Below are positions 51,322-59,648 of a stretch of DNA of 64,000 bases, piece after piece; the stretch's first letter is position 1; each line of letters opens with the position of its first letter. The stretch is from Bradyrhizobium sediminis (lineage in GTDB: Bacteria; Pseudomonadota; Alphaproteobacteria; Rhizobiales; Xanthobacteraceae). Location: assembly GCF_018736085.1 (NCBI RefSeq), contig NZ_CP076134.1, forward strand, positions 1,932,501 to 1,996,500. Direction: 5' to 3'. A program made the position numbers and the translations under genes. The notes beneath the pieces were generated by a model, which saw only the letters and a program-made list of their open reading frames with translations, was not told where the DNA came from and did no database searches.

Positions 51322-51737
51322 AGCGCGGTCGCGTCGGCCGGCGCCAGTTCATCCAACTTCATTGTTCAATCAATAGTTTGGGACGTTGCCGGATTCGGCG
51401 CGACGCAATTACACGAAGGTGATCGAGGGCAACGGCATGGAGTTGCTGGTATCGAGCCCAAGCCCGATCTAGCCAACCTCATTCTCCGGATTCGGGCATG
51501 CCGGAAAATATCGACCACAAGATCACCTCTGTGTTAGAGCGCGTCTTAATCCGCTTCATCGCGAATCCGCCAGGCGCCGGTAGGGAATGAGTGATGTCGC
51601 TGCGGGTTCACACCCTGTCTACCTGACCGCTGCGAGCAAAGGTAAGTCAATCTGCAATTTACCCGAGCGGCAACCGGGGACGACTGACTGTCGGTTCGGC
51701 GGTCAGTCCTAGCTAGTGCGGATCGTTTCGCCTTGGG
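51322..51737. other. Intergenic stretch with a stem-loop
   Basis: 416 bp between the convergent TctA and CoA-transferase genes. No gene is supported. A stem GACTGACTG / CGGTCAGTC (51682-51708, one G-U pair) lies 30 bp past the CoA-transferase stop and may terminate that message, though there is no T-run. Confidence 0.45.
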
Positions 51738-52931
51738 TCACACTACCTTGTCCTGCTTCAGGAGAGTGATTTCGTCAGCACCAAATCCAAATTCCGCAAG
51801 CACCTCGTTGGTTTGTTCGCCGAACTCCGGAGGCCGCGCCGCCATCTTGCTGGGGGTGCGCGATAGCGTGACCGGCTGGCCGACCAGGCGGATGTGGCGG
51901 TTCTCGTCGTTGGGGACGTCCTGGGCGATGCCGAGATGCTTGACCTGGTCGTCCTCGAACATCTGGTCGATCGAATAGATCGGGCCGCAGGGCACGCCGG
52001 CGGCGTTGAGTTCCTTCACCCAGGTGTCGGTGGTCTTCTTCTCGGTCAGCTTGCCGATCGCTGCGTTGAGCGCATCGCGGTTCTTCGAGCGCGCCGGCGC
52101 GGTGGCATAGTCAGGATTGGTCACGAGCTCGGGCGCGCCGATCGCCTGCGCACAGCGCTCCCAGATCCGCCCGCCCGTGGTGGCGATATTGATGTAGCCG
52201 TCGGTGGTCTTGAATACGCCGGTGGGAATGCTGGTCGGATGGTTGTTGCCGGCCTGCCTGGCGACATCCTTTTCCATCAGCCAGCGCGCGGCCTGGAAAT
52301 CCAGCATGAAGATCTGTGCCTGTAAGAGCGAGGTCTGCACCCACTGGCCTTCGCCGGACACCTCGCGCTCCAGAAGCGCCGTGAGAATGCCGGTCGCACA
52401 GAACAATCCGGCGCTGAGGTCGGCCACGGGAATGCCGACCCGCATCGGCCCCTCGCCGGGAGCGCCGGTGATCGACATCAGCCCGCCCATGCCCTGCGCA
52501 ATCTGATCGAAGCCCGGACGCTTGTGATAGGGGCCATCCTGGCCGAAGCCGGAAATGCTGCCATAGACGATGCGTGGATTGATTTTCCGCACGCTCTCAT
52601 AGTCGATACCGAGCTTGTTCTTCACGTCGGGGCGGAAATTCTCGACGATCACGTCGGCCTTTTCCGCTAGCCGCTTGAATACCGCGAGGCCTTTCGGATC
52701 CTTCAGGTTGAGCGTCATCGCGCGCTTGTTGCGGTGCAAATTCTGAAAATCCGAACCCTGCCGCGGGCCGCCCGGCTGTTCGCCGGCGGCGTCCTCCATC
52801 AGGGCGTCGATCTTGATGACATTGGCGCCCCAGTCGGCGAACTGGCGCACGCAGGTCGGCCCGGAGCGAACGCGGGTAAGATCGAGTACAGTGAAGCGGG
52901 ACAGGGCCTGCGAGGCGCGTGGGAAGGGCAT
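51738..52931 (-). CDS. CaiB/BaiF-family CoA-transferase
   Basis: 397 residues, class III CoA-transferase. The active-site Asp is Asp171 in PVADLSAGLF, and VIKIDALMEDAAGEQ, QNLHRNKRAMTLNLK and ENFRPDV are family blocks. It moves CoA between organic acids, e.g. oxalate, carnitine-like or aromatic acids. GGAG precedes ATG 52931. A frameshifted copy of its first 150 codons lies 2.4 kb away at 55308-55772 in the same orientation, on the other side of the IS3 element. Confidence 0.92.
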   Translation of the reverse strand: MPFPRASQALSRFTVLDLTRVRSGPTCVRQFADWGANVIKIDALMEDAAGEQPGGPRQGSDFQNLHRNKRAMTLNLKDPKGLAVFKRLAEKADVIVENFRPDVKNKLGIDYESVRKINPRIVYGSISGFGQDGPYHKRPGFDQIAQGMGGLMSITGAPGEGPMRVGIPVADLSAGLFCATGILTALLEREVSGEGQWVQTSLLQAQIFMLDFQAARWLMEKDVARQAGNNHPTSIPTGVFKTTDGYINIATTGGRIWERCAQAIGAPELVTNPDYATAPARSKNRDALNAAIGKLTEKKTTDTWVKELNAAGVPCGPIYSIDQMFEDDQVKHLGIAQDVPNDENRHIRLVGQPVTLSRTPSKMAARPPEFGEQTNEVLAEFGFGADEITLLKQDKVV

Positions 52932-53190
52932 TCAGAACTCCAAGCTAGCAATTCGGCGCTTGCACTTCGTAGGCTAAGGGAAGTTTGCAGTATAGCTATC
53001 TAATTCCATGTCCGCCGTCCACATTGGCTTAGTTGCGAACCGTACGGCCGAAAGGTGGGTTCAGCCCGCTAGCGTTGATGCCCAGAAGTTGAACGTATCA
53101 GGTTGTTGGATCCTCTCATTGCCAAGGACATAGATGTCGCGCCCAAAGAGCATGGGAGACTGAGCTGCTGCCGGTTTGATGGACACCCGG

Positions 53191-54057
53191 TTAAGCTAAT
53201 CCCACCTTGCGCTCGAACTCAACAGGGCTGAGGTATCCGATCGTCGAATGACGTCGGGTCGCATTGTAGAACCGCTCGATGTAGTCGAACACATCTGCTC
53301 TGGCCTCGTTCCTGGTACGGTAGGTTTTGCGCTCGATGCGTTCGGTCTTTAGCGACGAGAAGAAGCTCTCCATCGCCGCGTTGTCCCAGACGTTGCCGGA
53401 TCGGCTCATGCTGCAGACGATGCCGCTGTCAGCCATCAGGCGCTGGAACTGTTCGCTGGCGTATTGGCTGCCCCGATCCGAGTGATGCATCAGGGCATCC
53501 GGCTTGCCCCGGCGCCAGACGGCCATCAACAGGGCGTCCGCAACCAGCTGGGCTGTCATGCCGGCGCTCATCGACCAGCCGACCACCCGTCGCGAGAACA
53601 GGTCGATCACAGCCGACACGTAGAGCCAGCCCTCGGCGGTCCAGATGTAGGTGAAGTCGGCGATCCACTTCTGGTTCGGCCGCTCGGCCGCAAACTGACG
53701 ATCGAGAAGGTTCGCCGGCACGTTCGCAACCTGGCGATCGCCTTCGTCCTTCGGCAGACGCCGGCGCCGTGGCCGCGCCCGCAAGGCCTGCAGGCGCATC
53801 AGCCGCTCGATCCGGTGAAGACCGCATTCGACGCCGTCTGCCAGCAGGTCTCGCCAGACGCGCCGTGCGCCGTAGGTCCGGTCGCTGGCAAGGAAGCTGG
53901 CCTTCACCTGCTGGCCGACCGCTTCGTCGCTTCGGGATCTGGCGCTGGGAGATCGATTCAGCCAGGCATGGAAGCCCGACCGCGACACGCCCATTGCTTC
54001 GCATAGCCATGCCACCGGCCAGATGTTCCGGTGCTTCACGATGAAGCCGAACTTCAT
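53191..54057 (-). CDS. IS3-family transposase OrfB (DDE integrase domain)
   Basis: 288 residues from ATG 54057; normally expressed as an OrfAB fusion by -1 frameshifting. The HTH_21 region ends near residue 80 (RTYGARRVWRDL). The catalytic triad is readable in WIADFTYIW (Asp), MHHSDRGSQYAS (Asp) and NAAMESFFSSLK (Glu), and the C-terminus shows YNATRRHSTIGYLSPVEFE. It is intact, so the element is probably active. The -1 frame remains open 165 bp into orfA, as expected for the fusion. Confidence 0.92.
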   Translation of the reverse strand: MKFGFIVKHRNIWPVAWLCEAMGVSRSGFHAWLNRSPSARSRSDEAVGQQVKASFLASDRTYGARRVWRDLLADGVECGLHRIERLMRLQALRARPRRRRLPKDEGDRQVANVPANLLDRQFAAERPNQKWIADFTYIWTAEGWLYVSAVIDLFSRRVVGWSMSAGMTAQLVADALLMAVWRRGKPDALMHHSDRGSQYASEQFQRLMADSGIVCSMSRSGNVWDNAAMESFFSSLKTERIERKTYRTRNEARADVFDYIERFYNATRRHSTIGYLSPVEFERKVGLA

Positions 54058-54344
54058 GTCGCTTCCTTCGCGAAGTAGGCAGCGGCCTTTTTTAGGATAT
54101 CCCGCTCCGCCTTCAGCTTGTTGACCTCGCGCCGCAGCCGCTCGATCTCCAGCTGCTCGGGTTTCATCTGGCCGTGGCCGGGGAAGGCCTGCACGGGATC
54201 GGAGCCGAACTCCTTGACCCATTTGCGCAGCACGTTCTCATGAATGCCCAGGTCTCGGCCGGCTTGCGCTACCGATACTCCGCGCTCCCTGACAAGCTTG
54301 ACCGCCTCGACCTTGAACTCTCGACTGAATCTTCGTCTCTGCAT
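54054..54344 (-). CDS. IS3-family OrfA (helix-turn-helix/leucine-zipper)
   Basis: 96 residues: MQRRRFSREFKVEAVKLV begins a HTH, GIHENVLRKWVKEF contains the recognition helix, and a leucine-zipper-like helix (LEIERLRREVNKLKAERDIL) ends in KKAAAYFAKEAT. The slippery heptamer A-AAA-AAG lies at 54087-54093, in phase for -1 slippage into orfB. GGAGGTGGGTC precedes ATG 54344. Confidence 0.92.
   Translation of the reverse strand: MQRRRFSREFKVEAVKLVRERGVSVAQAGRDLGIHENVLRKWVKEFGSDPVQAFPGHGQMKPEQLEIERLRREVNKLKAERDILKKAAAYFAKEAT
54087..54093 (-). other. Programmed -1 frameshift site of the IS3 element
   Basis: Minus-strand A-AAA-AAG with codons AAA-AAG in the orfA frame. Slippage joins orfA residue about 86 to the frame that reads GRCLLREGSD into orfB. 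Confidence 0.8.
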
Positions 54345-54522
54345 GACCCACCTCCGGCTGTATGAAACACCCAATCTTGGTGTCCATCAAACCGGCAGCA
54401 GCTCAGACGGTGAATTTTCAATCACCCCTGATGCTTGAGATAATCTCCGATCTCTTTCAGGTAAGTCTCAATCGACTTCATTGTTTTCGCGCGCAACTTC
54501 GGAAGGCTGAGCGAATCCCGCC

Positions 54523-54660
54523 TCATCTGCCCTCGGAGCTACACCATCCGACCACGGCAAAAAATGATCCCGTCTTGCAGCGCGTTAACATAATGTCTGA
54601 AAATATTGAGATCATTATCGCAACTAACGCCAACACAAATATGGCACCCATGAACCTCAT
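54523..54660 (-). CDS. Small membrane protein (45 aa)
   Basis: ATG 54660 is preceded by GGTCAGGAGACCGT, a strong ribosome site. The product begins MRFMGAIFVLALVAIMISIF, one hydrophobic helix, then a short tail with two cysteines (RCKTGSFFAVVGWCSSEGR) ending at TGA. No family recognised. The codon use is less GC-rich than the surrounding genes, which with the IS and gene fragment suggests a recently acquired segment. It could be chance, but start and composition are good. Confidence 0.45.
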   Translation of the reverse strand: MRFMGAIFVLALVAIMISIFSDIMLTRCKTGSFFAVVGWCSSEGR

Positions 54661-55044
54661 ACGGTCTCCTGACCGTTTCGTTTGGTGCGGACCAATACCT
54701 ATGGGAATTCACCCCAGCCTCGGGATATAAAACCTATCCCCGAAATCTGACGTCGAGCCACAGTAACAATAGTGGGAACAGCAAAGAATACCAATAGGCC
54801 GCGAATGACCGCGGCGCTTGGTGCTGGGTATCTGGCTGCCGTGTTATCTTGCTTCGCTACCCGCAGCCTCCGCGCGGTTCTGCGAGGGTTTACGGCGCCG
54901 GACTCAAAAACGTGTATTCGGTGTGCATACAACTTTAATGCGTCTTGCATTACAAGCACGTGTAAACCGAACACGCTGGTTATTTCTACCGGCGTGCGTT
55001 GGTTCCGTGCGAGCCAGTTTGCGGTTCGGAACGCCTCTCGGCGG
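54661..55044. other. Intergenic stretch, nothing recognised
   Basis: About 385 bp, somewhat less GC-rich than the core genes. Open frames on both strands have no ribosome site or family resemblance. It looks like decayed sequence between an IS and a gene fragment. Confidence 0.4.
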
Positions 55045-55230
55045 CTATGCTTCGGGCGGCGTGCCACGCTTGGTTAAAATTAATATCGACTGATGATCGG
55101 CTTCCCATGGGCGCAAAGTTGCCCTGCAAACCTCACACCGATCATCCGCGCGCTCGCGATGCCAACCTTTGGTTTCCACCTTTTGATGGTCATATTCCGA
55201 CTTGCAACTCTGACAGATGATCCTTTGCAT
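55045..55230 (-). CDS. Small zinc-ribbon-like protein (61 aa)
   Basis: MQRIICQSCKSEYDHQKVET ... CEVCRATLRPWEAD contains two Cys-x-x-Cys pairs 25 residues apart, a plausible zinc ribbon, followed by a short tail. Similar small CxxC proteins occur scattered in Bradyrhizobium genomes, from memory. The ribosome site is weak (GGAG at long spacing). Function unknown. Confidence 0.45.
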   Translation of the reverse strand: MQRIICQSCKSEYDHQKVETKGWHRERADDRCEVCRATLRPWEADHQSILILTKRGTPPEA

Positions 55231-55307
55231 TGAATCAATATGCTCCGCTCCGCGCTAATTTTCCAGAGAGTTCCCCAGACGAGCGGCGGGTCCAACGCCC
55301 GGCGCGT

Positions 55308-55772
55308 CCGTAATCAATATCAGCCCGTCCATGCCCTGCGCGATGCGATCGAAGCCTGGACGCTTGTGATAGGGCCATCCTGGCCGAAACCGGAGATGCT
55401 GCCATAGACGATCCGCGGATTGATCTGGCGCAGGCTCTCGTAATCGATACCGAGCTTGTTTTTTACGTCGGGGCGGAAGTTCTCGACGATCACATCGGCC
55501 TTTTCCGCCAGTCGCTTGAACACCGCGAGGCCTTTCGGATCCTTCAGGTTGAGCGTCATCGCCCGCTTGTTGCGGTGCAAATTCTGAAAATCCGAACCAT
55601 GGCGCGGCCCGCCCGGCTGTTCGCCGGCGGCGTCCTCCATCAGGGCGTCGATCTTGATGACATTGGCGCCCCAGTCCGCGAGCTGACGCACACAGGTCGG
55701 CCCGGAGCGGACGCGGGTGAGATCGAGCACCGTGAAGCGGGACAGGGCCTGCGAGGCGCGTGGAGAGGGCAT
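55308..55772 (-). pseudogene. 5' fragment of a CaiB/BaiF CoA-transferase, frameshifted
   Basis: Nearly identical to the first 155 or so codons of the intact gene at 51738-52931, including MPxPRASQALSRFTVLDLTR and a GGAG before the ATG. One base is missing at about 55378 (ATAGGGCC here against ATAGGGGCC), which shifts the frame after GFGQDGP and leads to an early stop. Similarity ends at about 55308, so the rest of the gene, including the active-site Asp, is absent. Scattered substitutions show it is not a very recent copy. Confidence 0.85.
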
Positions 55773-55934
55773 TCAGGAAAGCTCCGGTGTCATTTGGATA
55801 CCATTGTGGAGGGACACAATCGCCGAAAGCTAACGTCTTGTCACGTTGCCCTTGGTTGCCACTTCAATCCCCGCAGCGAGATGTTGTTCGCGCAGGCCCC
55901 AGCTGGAGAGGTCGCTAAGGGGTCACAAGGTGTG

Positions 55935-56270
55935 TCAACGTTGCATTCGACGCAGTTCACTGCGCGCCTTTTCGGCATAGGCGCTGTCCGGGTGCCGCGC
56001 GATGAAGAGTTCCAGAGCTTGCGCGGTGCCGCGTTGCCGGGCCGCTTGGTATTCCTCCTCCACCGCCACCTCGGGATTCCTGGCGGGAGGGCTTGTTTGA
56101 TCGCGGGCGGCTTTCCCCGCCTCGTCAGCAGAAGCGATTTTTGCCATGGAGATATTTCTTTCCCGAAGGGTATGTTCTGGGTCAAACGGAAGCATTATCG
56201 GGGCGATAAACAGGGCCACCAGCACTTTTCTGCGGTTCAAACAGTTCCGCGCGAGTTCCGTTCGGCTCAT
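55935..56270 (-). CDS. Membrane-anchored small protein with C-terminal TPR-like helix pair
   Basis: 111 residues. A hydrophobic stretch near the N-terminus (KVLVALFIAPIMLPF, about residues 15-29) could be an anchor or uncleaved leader. The C-terminal third, AQALELFIARHPDSAYAEKA, resembles the end of a tetratricopeptide/YbgF-like motif. I do not recognise the whole protein. It stands alone between the CoA-transferase fragment and the metalloprotease. Confidence 0.55.
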   Translation of the reverse strand: MSRTELARNCLNRRKVLVALFIAPIMLPFDPEHTLRERNISMAKIASADEAGKAARDQTSPPARNPEVAVEEEYQAARQRGTAQALELFIARHPDSAYAEKARSELRRMQR

Positions 56271-56437
56271 GAGTTCGCCGTCATTATCCGGTAGCCTTGG
56301 CTGGGTCGAGAGTTAATGGAATCTTGTAACCGAATGGAAACCTAAGCGGCCCAAACTTAACCGATCTACAACTTGCAAGTCAGATATCAGGGTAGTGTCC
56401 GAATCGGGCTGCGGCGAGGCCGCCGGGAGATATTCAT

Positions 56438-59400
56438 TTGGCGACTGCCGTCTCTGTAAGCAGTACCGGTAACCCGGAGATCGACGGCCTGCTCGGCGGC
56501 AGCCGGTGGACCGGCACGATCACCTATAGCTTTCCCGATTCCCCCAGCGATTACCCTGCAAATTATTACGGCGACGGCGAGCCGACGACCGCGGGCTTTG
56601 CGTCGGCCCCCTTGGCAATGCAGCAGGCGATCACCTATGCGTTTGCGCTGATCGCAGGCTATACCAACGCAACCATTCAGTTTGCGGGAACCAACGGCGC
56701 CGATATCGCGATAGCCCAATCGCCCGCCGCCAATCCGACCTCTTACGCCTATTATCCGTACAATGTTCCTGCCGGCGGCGACATCTGGTTTGGAACCGGG
56801 TACGATTATTCGCAGGCGCGTCTCGGAAATTATTACTTTGTGACCGCGTTGCATGAGCTCGGTCACGCACTCGGTCTCAAGCACAGCCAGGAGTTAGGCG
56901 GCGTCTCCAATGTCGCGGTGCCGGCCGCGCATGACGATTCCGAATATACCGTCATGAGCTATCGCAGCTATGTCGGCGCTCCGCTCACCGGCTATACCGC
57001 CGAAGCCTATGGCTATCCGCAGACCTTTATGGCGAACGATATCCTCGCCTTGCAGACGCTTTATGGCGCGGATTTCACCACCCATAGCGAAAACACGGTC
57101 TATTCTTGGAGTCCGACGACCGGGCAGGAGTTCATCAACGGCGTTGCGCAACTGGCGCCGGGCACCGGTGCGGGCGGCTCGGCCAACCGCATTTTCGAGA
57201 CGGTGTGGGACGGCAATGGCGTCGATACCTACGACTTCTCGAACTACACGACGGCGCTGACGGTCAACCTCAATCCCGGCGCATCGTCGATTACGTCGGC
57301 TACGCAAATTGCCTATCTCGGCAACGGGCACTATGCCTCGGGTAACGTCTACAACGCGTATTTGTTCAACGGTGACTCGCGGTCTTACATCGACAATGCC
57401 ATTGGCGGTTCGGGCAATGATTCCATAACCGGCAACGCTATCGCAAACACGCTTAACGGCGGCGCCGGCAACGACACGCTGATCGGCGGCCTCGGCGTCG
57501 ATATGCTCACCGGCGGTAGCGGCGCCGACACCTTTGTATTCGTGACCGGCGATAGCTCAGCCGTAAGCGGTCAACACGACCGGATCACCGACTTCGTGTC
57601 GGGCGTTGACCGAATCGATCTCAGCGGCATCGACGCCATAAGCTCGACGGGCGGCTATGATCAGTTCCGCTTCTTGGGGGCGTCGGCATTCGACGGCGCC
57701 GCTGGAGCTCTAAATTATTCTTATGACAGTTCGCTCGGAGTTACCGTTCTTCGAGGCGACGCCAACGGCGATCGAGTAGCCGACTTCGCTATCGACATTT
57801 CCGGCAATATCACGCTGAGCGCTGCCGACCTGATCGGAATTGTGCCGACTCCCGTCGTGATCGAGGCGCTTGGATCGACCAGCCTAGTCCAGATCGGCGG
57901 CAATTTTTATCTTGATAGCATCAGTGGCGGGACGGGCCCATCGCTGAAATATGCCGGCGCGGCTGTAGTGGCGGGTCAATTTGGCGCTTGGGCGCCGATC
58001 GGCGCGGAGCAGACGGCAAGCGGGTATGAGGTTGTCTGGAAGAATGGGGGGGCCGATCAGTATACGGTCTGGAACACCGACAGCAGCGGCAACCCAACCT
58101 CTATGACCACCGGCGCTATGTCGGGAGCTGACTATGCGTTGCAATCGCTCGAGCCCGATTTCCACCAGGACTTGAACGGCGACGGGCATATCGGTCTTAC
58201 GACGACGGTGATCGAGGCGAATGGATCGACCAGTCTGACCGGGGTGGGCAACGAGTATTTCCTTTTTAGCAGCAGCGGCTCGGGTCCCTCGCTGAAATAT
58301 GCCGGCGCGGCTGTAGTGGCGGGTCAATTTGGCGCTTGGGCGCCGATCGGCGCGGAGCAGACGGCAAGCGGGTATGAGGTTGTCTGGAAGAATGGGGGGG
58401 CCGATCAGTATACGGTCTGGAACACCGACAGCAGCGGCAACCCAACCTCTATGACCACCGGCGCTATGTCGGGAGCTGACTATGCGTTGCAATCGCTCGA
58501 GCCCGATTTCCACCAGGACTTGAACGGCGACGGGCATATCGGTCTTACGACGACGGTGATCGAGGCGAATGGATCGACCAGTCTGACCGGGGTGGGCAAC
58601 GAGTATTTCCTTTTTAGCAGCAGCGGCTCGGGTCCCTCGCTGAAATATGCCGGCGCGGCTGTAGTGGCGGGTCAATTTGGCGCTTGGGCGCCGATCGGCG
58701 CGGAGCAGACGGCAAGCGGGTATGAGGTTGTCTGGAAGAATGGGGGGGCCGATCAGTATACGGTCTGGAACACCGACAGCAGCGGCAACCCAACCTCTAT
58801 GACCACCGGCGCTATGTCGGGAGCTGACTATGCGTTGCAATCGCTCGAGCCCGATTTCCACCAGGACTTGAACGGCGACGGGCATATCGGTCTTACGACG
58901 ACGGTGATCGAGGCGAATGGATCGACCAGTCTGACCGGGGTGGGCAACGAGTATTTCCTTTTTAGCAGCAGCGGCTCGGGTCCCTCGCTGAAATATGCCG
59001 GCGCGGCTGTAGTGGCGGGTCAATTTGGCGCTTGGGCGCCGATCGGCGCGGAGCAGACGGCAAGCGGGTATGAGGTTGTCTGGAAGAATGGGGGGGCCGA
59101 TCAGTATACGGTCTGGAACACCGACAGCAGCGGCAACCCAACCTCTATGACCACCGGCGCTATGTCGGGAGCTGACTATGCGTTGCAATCGCTCGAGCCC
59201 GATTTCCACCAGGACTTGAACGGCGACGGGCATATCGGTCTTACGACGACGGTGATCGAGGCGAATGGATCGACCAGTCTGACCGGGGTGGGCAACGAGT
59301 ATTTCCTTTTTAGCAGCAGCGGCTCGGGTCCCTCGCTGAAATATGCCGGCGCGGCTGTAGTGGCGGGTCAATTTGGCGCTTGGGCGCCGATCGGCGCGGA

Positions 59401-59641
59401 GCAGACGGCAAGCGGGTATGAGGTTGTCTGGAAGAATGGGGGGGCCGATCAGTATACGGTCTGGAACACCGACAGCAGCGGCAACCCAACCTCTATGACC
59501 ACCGGCGCTATGTCGGGAGCTGACTATGCGTTGCAATCGCTCGAGCCCGATTTCTACCAGGACTTGAACGGCGACGGGCATATCGGTCTTACGACGACGG
59601 TGATCGAGACCGCCAACCATTTTTCAAATTGGTTAATCTAA
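56438..59641 (+). CDS. Serralysin-like M10 metalloprotease with RTX and tandem Trp-rich repeats
   Basis: 1067 residues, secreted type without Sec leader. The catalytic zinc site is HELGHALGLKH (His139, Glu140, His143, His149) with the Met-turn at VMSYRSY (Met173). RTX-like calcium repeats lie at about 322-365 (GGSGNDSIT, GGAGNDTLIGG). From residue 474 to 1054 there are five 116-117-residue repeats resembling the W_rich_C domain, each with EVVWKNGGADQYTVWNTD and a dockerin-like calcium loop DLNGDGHIG. Export by a type I system is expected, but no such genes are nearby. The start is TTG 56438 behind GGGAGA. The C-terminus ends TANHFSNWLI. Confidence 0.88.
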   Translation: MATAVSVSSTGNPEIDGLLGGSRWTGTITYSFPDSPSDYPANYYGDGEPTTAGFASAPLAMQQAITYAFALIAGYTNATIQFAGTNGADIAIAQSPAANPTSYAYYPYNVPAGGDIWFGTGYDYSQARLGNYYFVTALHELGHALGLKHSQELGGVSNVAVPAAHDDSEYTVMSYRSYVGAPLTGYTAEAYGYPQTFMANDILALQTLYGADFTTHSENTVYSWSPTTGQEFINGVAQLAPGTGAGGSANRIFETVWDGNGVDTYDFSNYTTALTVNLNPGASSITSATQIAYLGNGHYASGNVYNAYLFNGDSRSYIDNAIGGSGNDSITGNAIANTLNGGAGNDTLIGGLGVDMLTGGSGADTFVFVTGDSSAVSGQHDRITDFVSGVDRIDLSGIDAISSTGGYDQFRFLGASAFDGAAGALNYSYDSSLGVTVLRGDANGDRVADFAIDISGNITLSAADLIGIVPTPVVIEALGSTSLVQIGGNFYLDSISGGTGPSLKYAGAAVVAGQFGAWAPIGAEQTASGYEVVWKNGGADQYTVWNTDSSGNPTSMTTGAMSGADYALQSLEPDFHQDLNGDGHIGLTTTVIEANGSTSLTGVGNEYFLFSSSGSGPSLKYAGAAVVAGQFGAWAPIGAEQTASGYEVVWKNGGADQYTVWNTDSSGNPTSMTTGAMSGADYALQSLEPDFHQDLNGDGHIGLTTTVIEANGSTSLTGVGNEYFLFSSSGSGPSLKYAGAAVVAGQFGAWAPIGAEQTASGYEVVWKNGGADQYTVWNTDSSGNPTSMTTGAMSGADYALQSLEPDFHQDLNGDGHIGLTTTVIEANGSTSLTGVGNEYFLFSSSGSGPSLKYAGAAVVAGQFGAWAPIGAEQTASGYEVVWKNGGADQYTVWNTDSSGNPTSMTTGAMSGADYALQSLEPDFHQDLNGDGHIGLTTTVIEANGSTSLTGVGNEYFLFSSSGSGPSLKYAGAAVVAGQFGAWAPIGAEQTASGYEVVWKNGGADQYTVWNTDSSGNPTSMTTGAMSGADYALQSLEPDFYQDLNGDGHIGLTTTVIETANHFSNWLI
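57857..59599 (+). repeat. Five tandem repeats inside the metalloprotease gene
   Basis: Unit boundaries set at GTGATCGAGG: 57857-58207 (351 bp), then four 348-bp units starting at 58208, 58556, 58904 and 59252. Units 2-5 appear identical at base level except one change in the last (His to Tyr codon in DFHQDLN). Unit 1 differs mainly in its first 90 bp. Near-identity at synonymous sites implies recent duplication or gene conversion. Confidence 0.92.
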
Positions 59642-59648
59642 GACTGCT

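Larger units (their letters stand above)
53161..54405 (-). mobile_element. IS3-family insertion sequence, complete, 1245 bp
   Basis: The terminal repeats are 27 bp and perfect: the left end starts TGAGCTGCTGCCGG at 53161, and the right end is its exact complement finishing at 54405. The trinucleotide GAC flanks both sides (53158-53160 and 54406-54408), a 3-bp target duplication usual for IS3. It carries orfA and orfB on the minus strand with an A-AAA-AAG slippery site. Confidence 0.95.

Noticed and set aside
53161..54405. Composite transposon formed by the IS3 and IS1182 elements
   Set aside because: The two elements belong to different families, so they cannot form a composite transposon, and the DNA between them is ordinary catabolic gene content.
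54772..55077. Possible 101-codon plus-strand gene
   Set aside because: Ser/Arg/Cys-rich translation without domain, poor ribosome site, and it overlaps the small CxxC gene on the other strand.
57857..59599. CRISPR-like array
   Set aside because: The repeats are long, in frame, without spacers, and encode protein domains.
57884..59620. A 578-codon minus-strand open frame over the metalloprotease repeats
   Set aside because: It is open only because each identical repeat lacks a stop in that frame. It has no ribosome site or family resemblance and is antisense to a well-supported gene.
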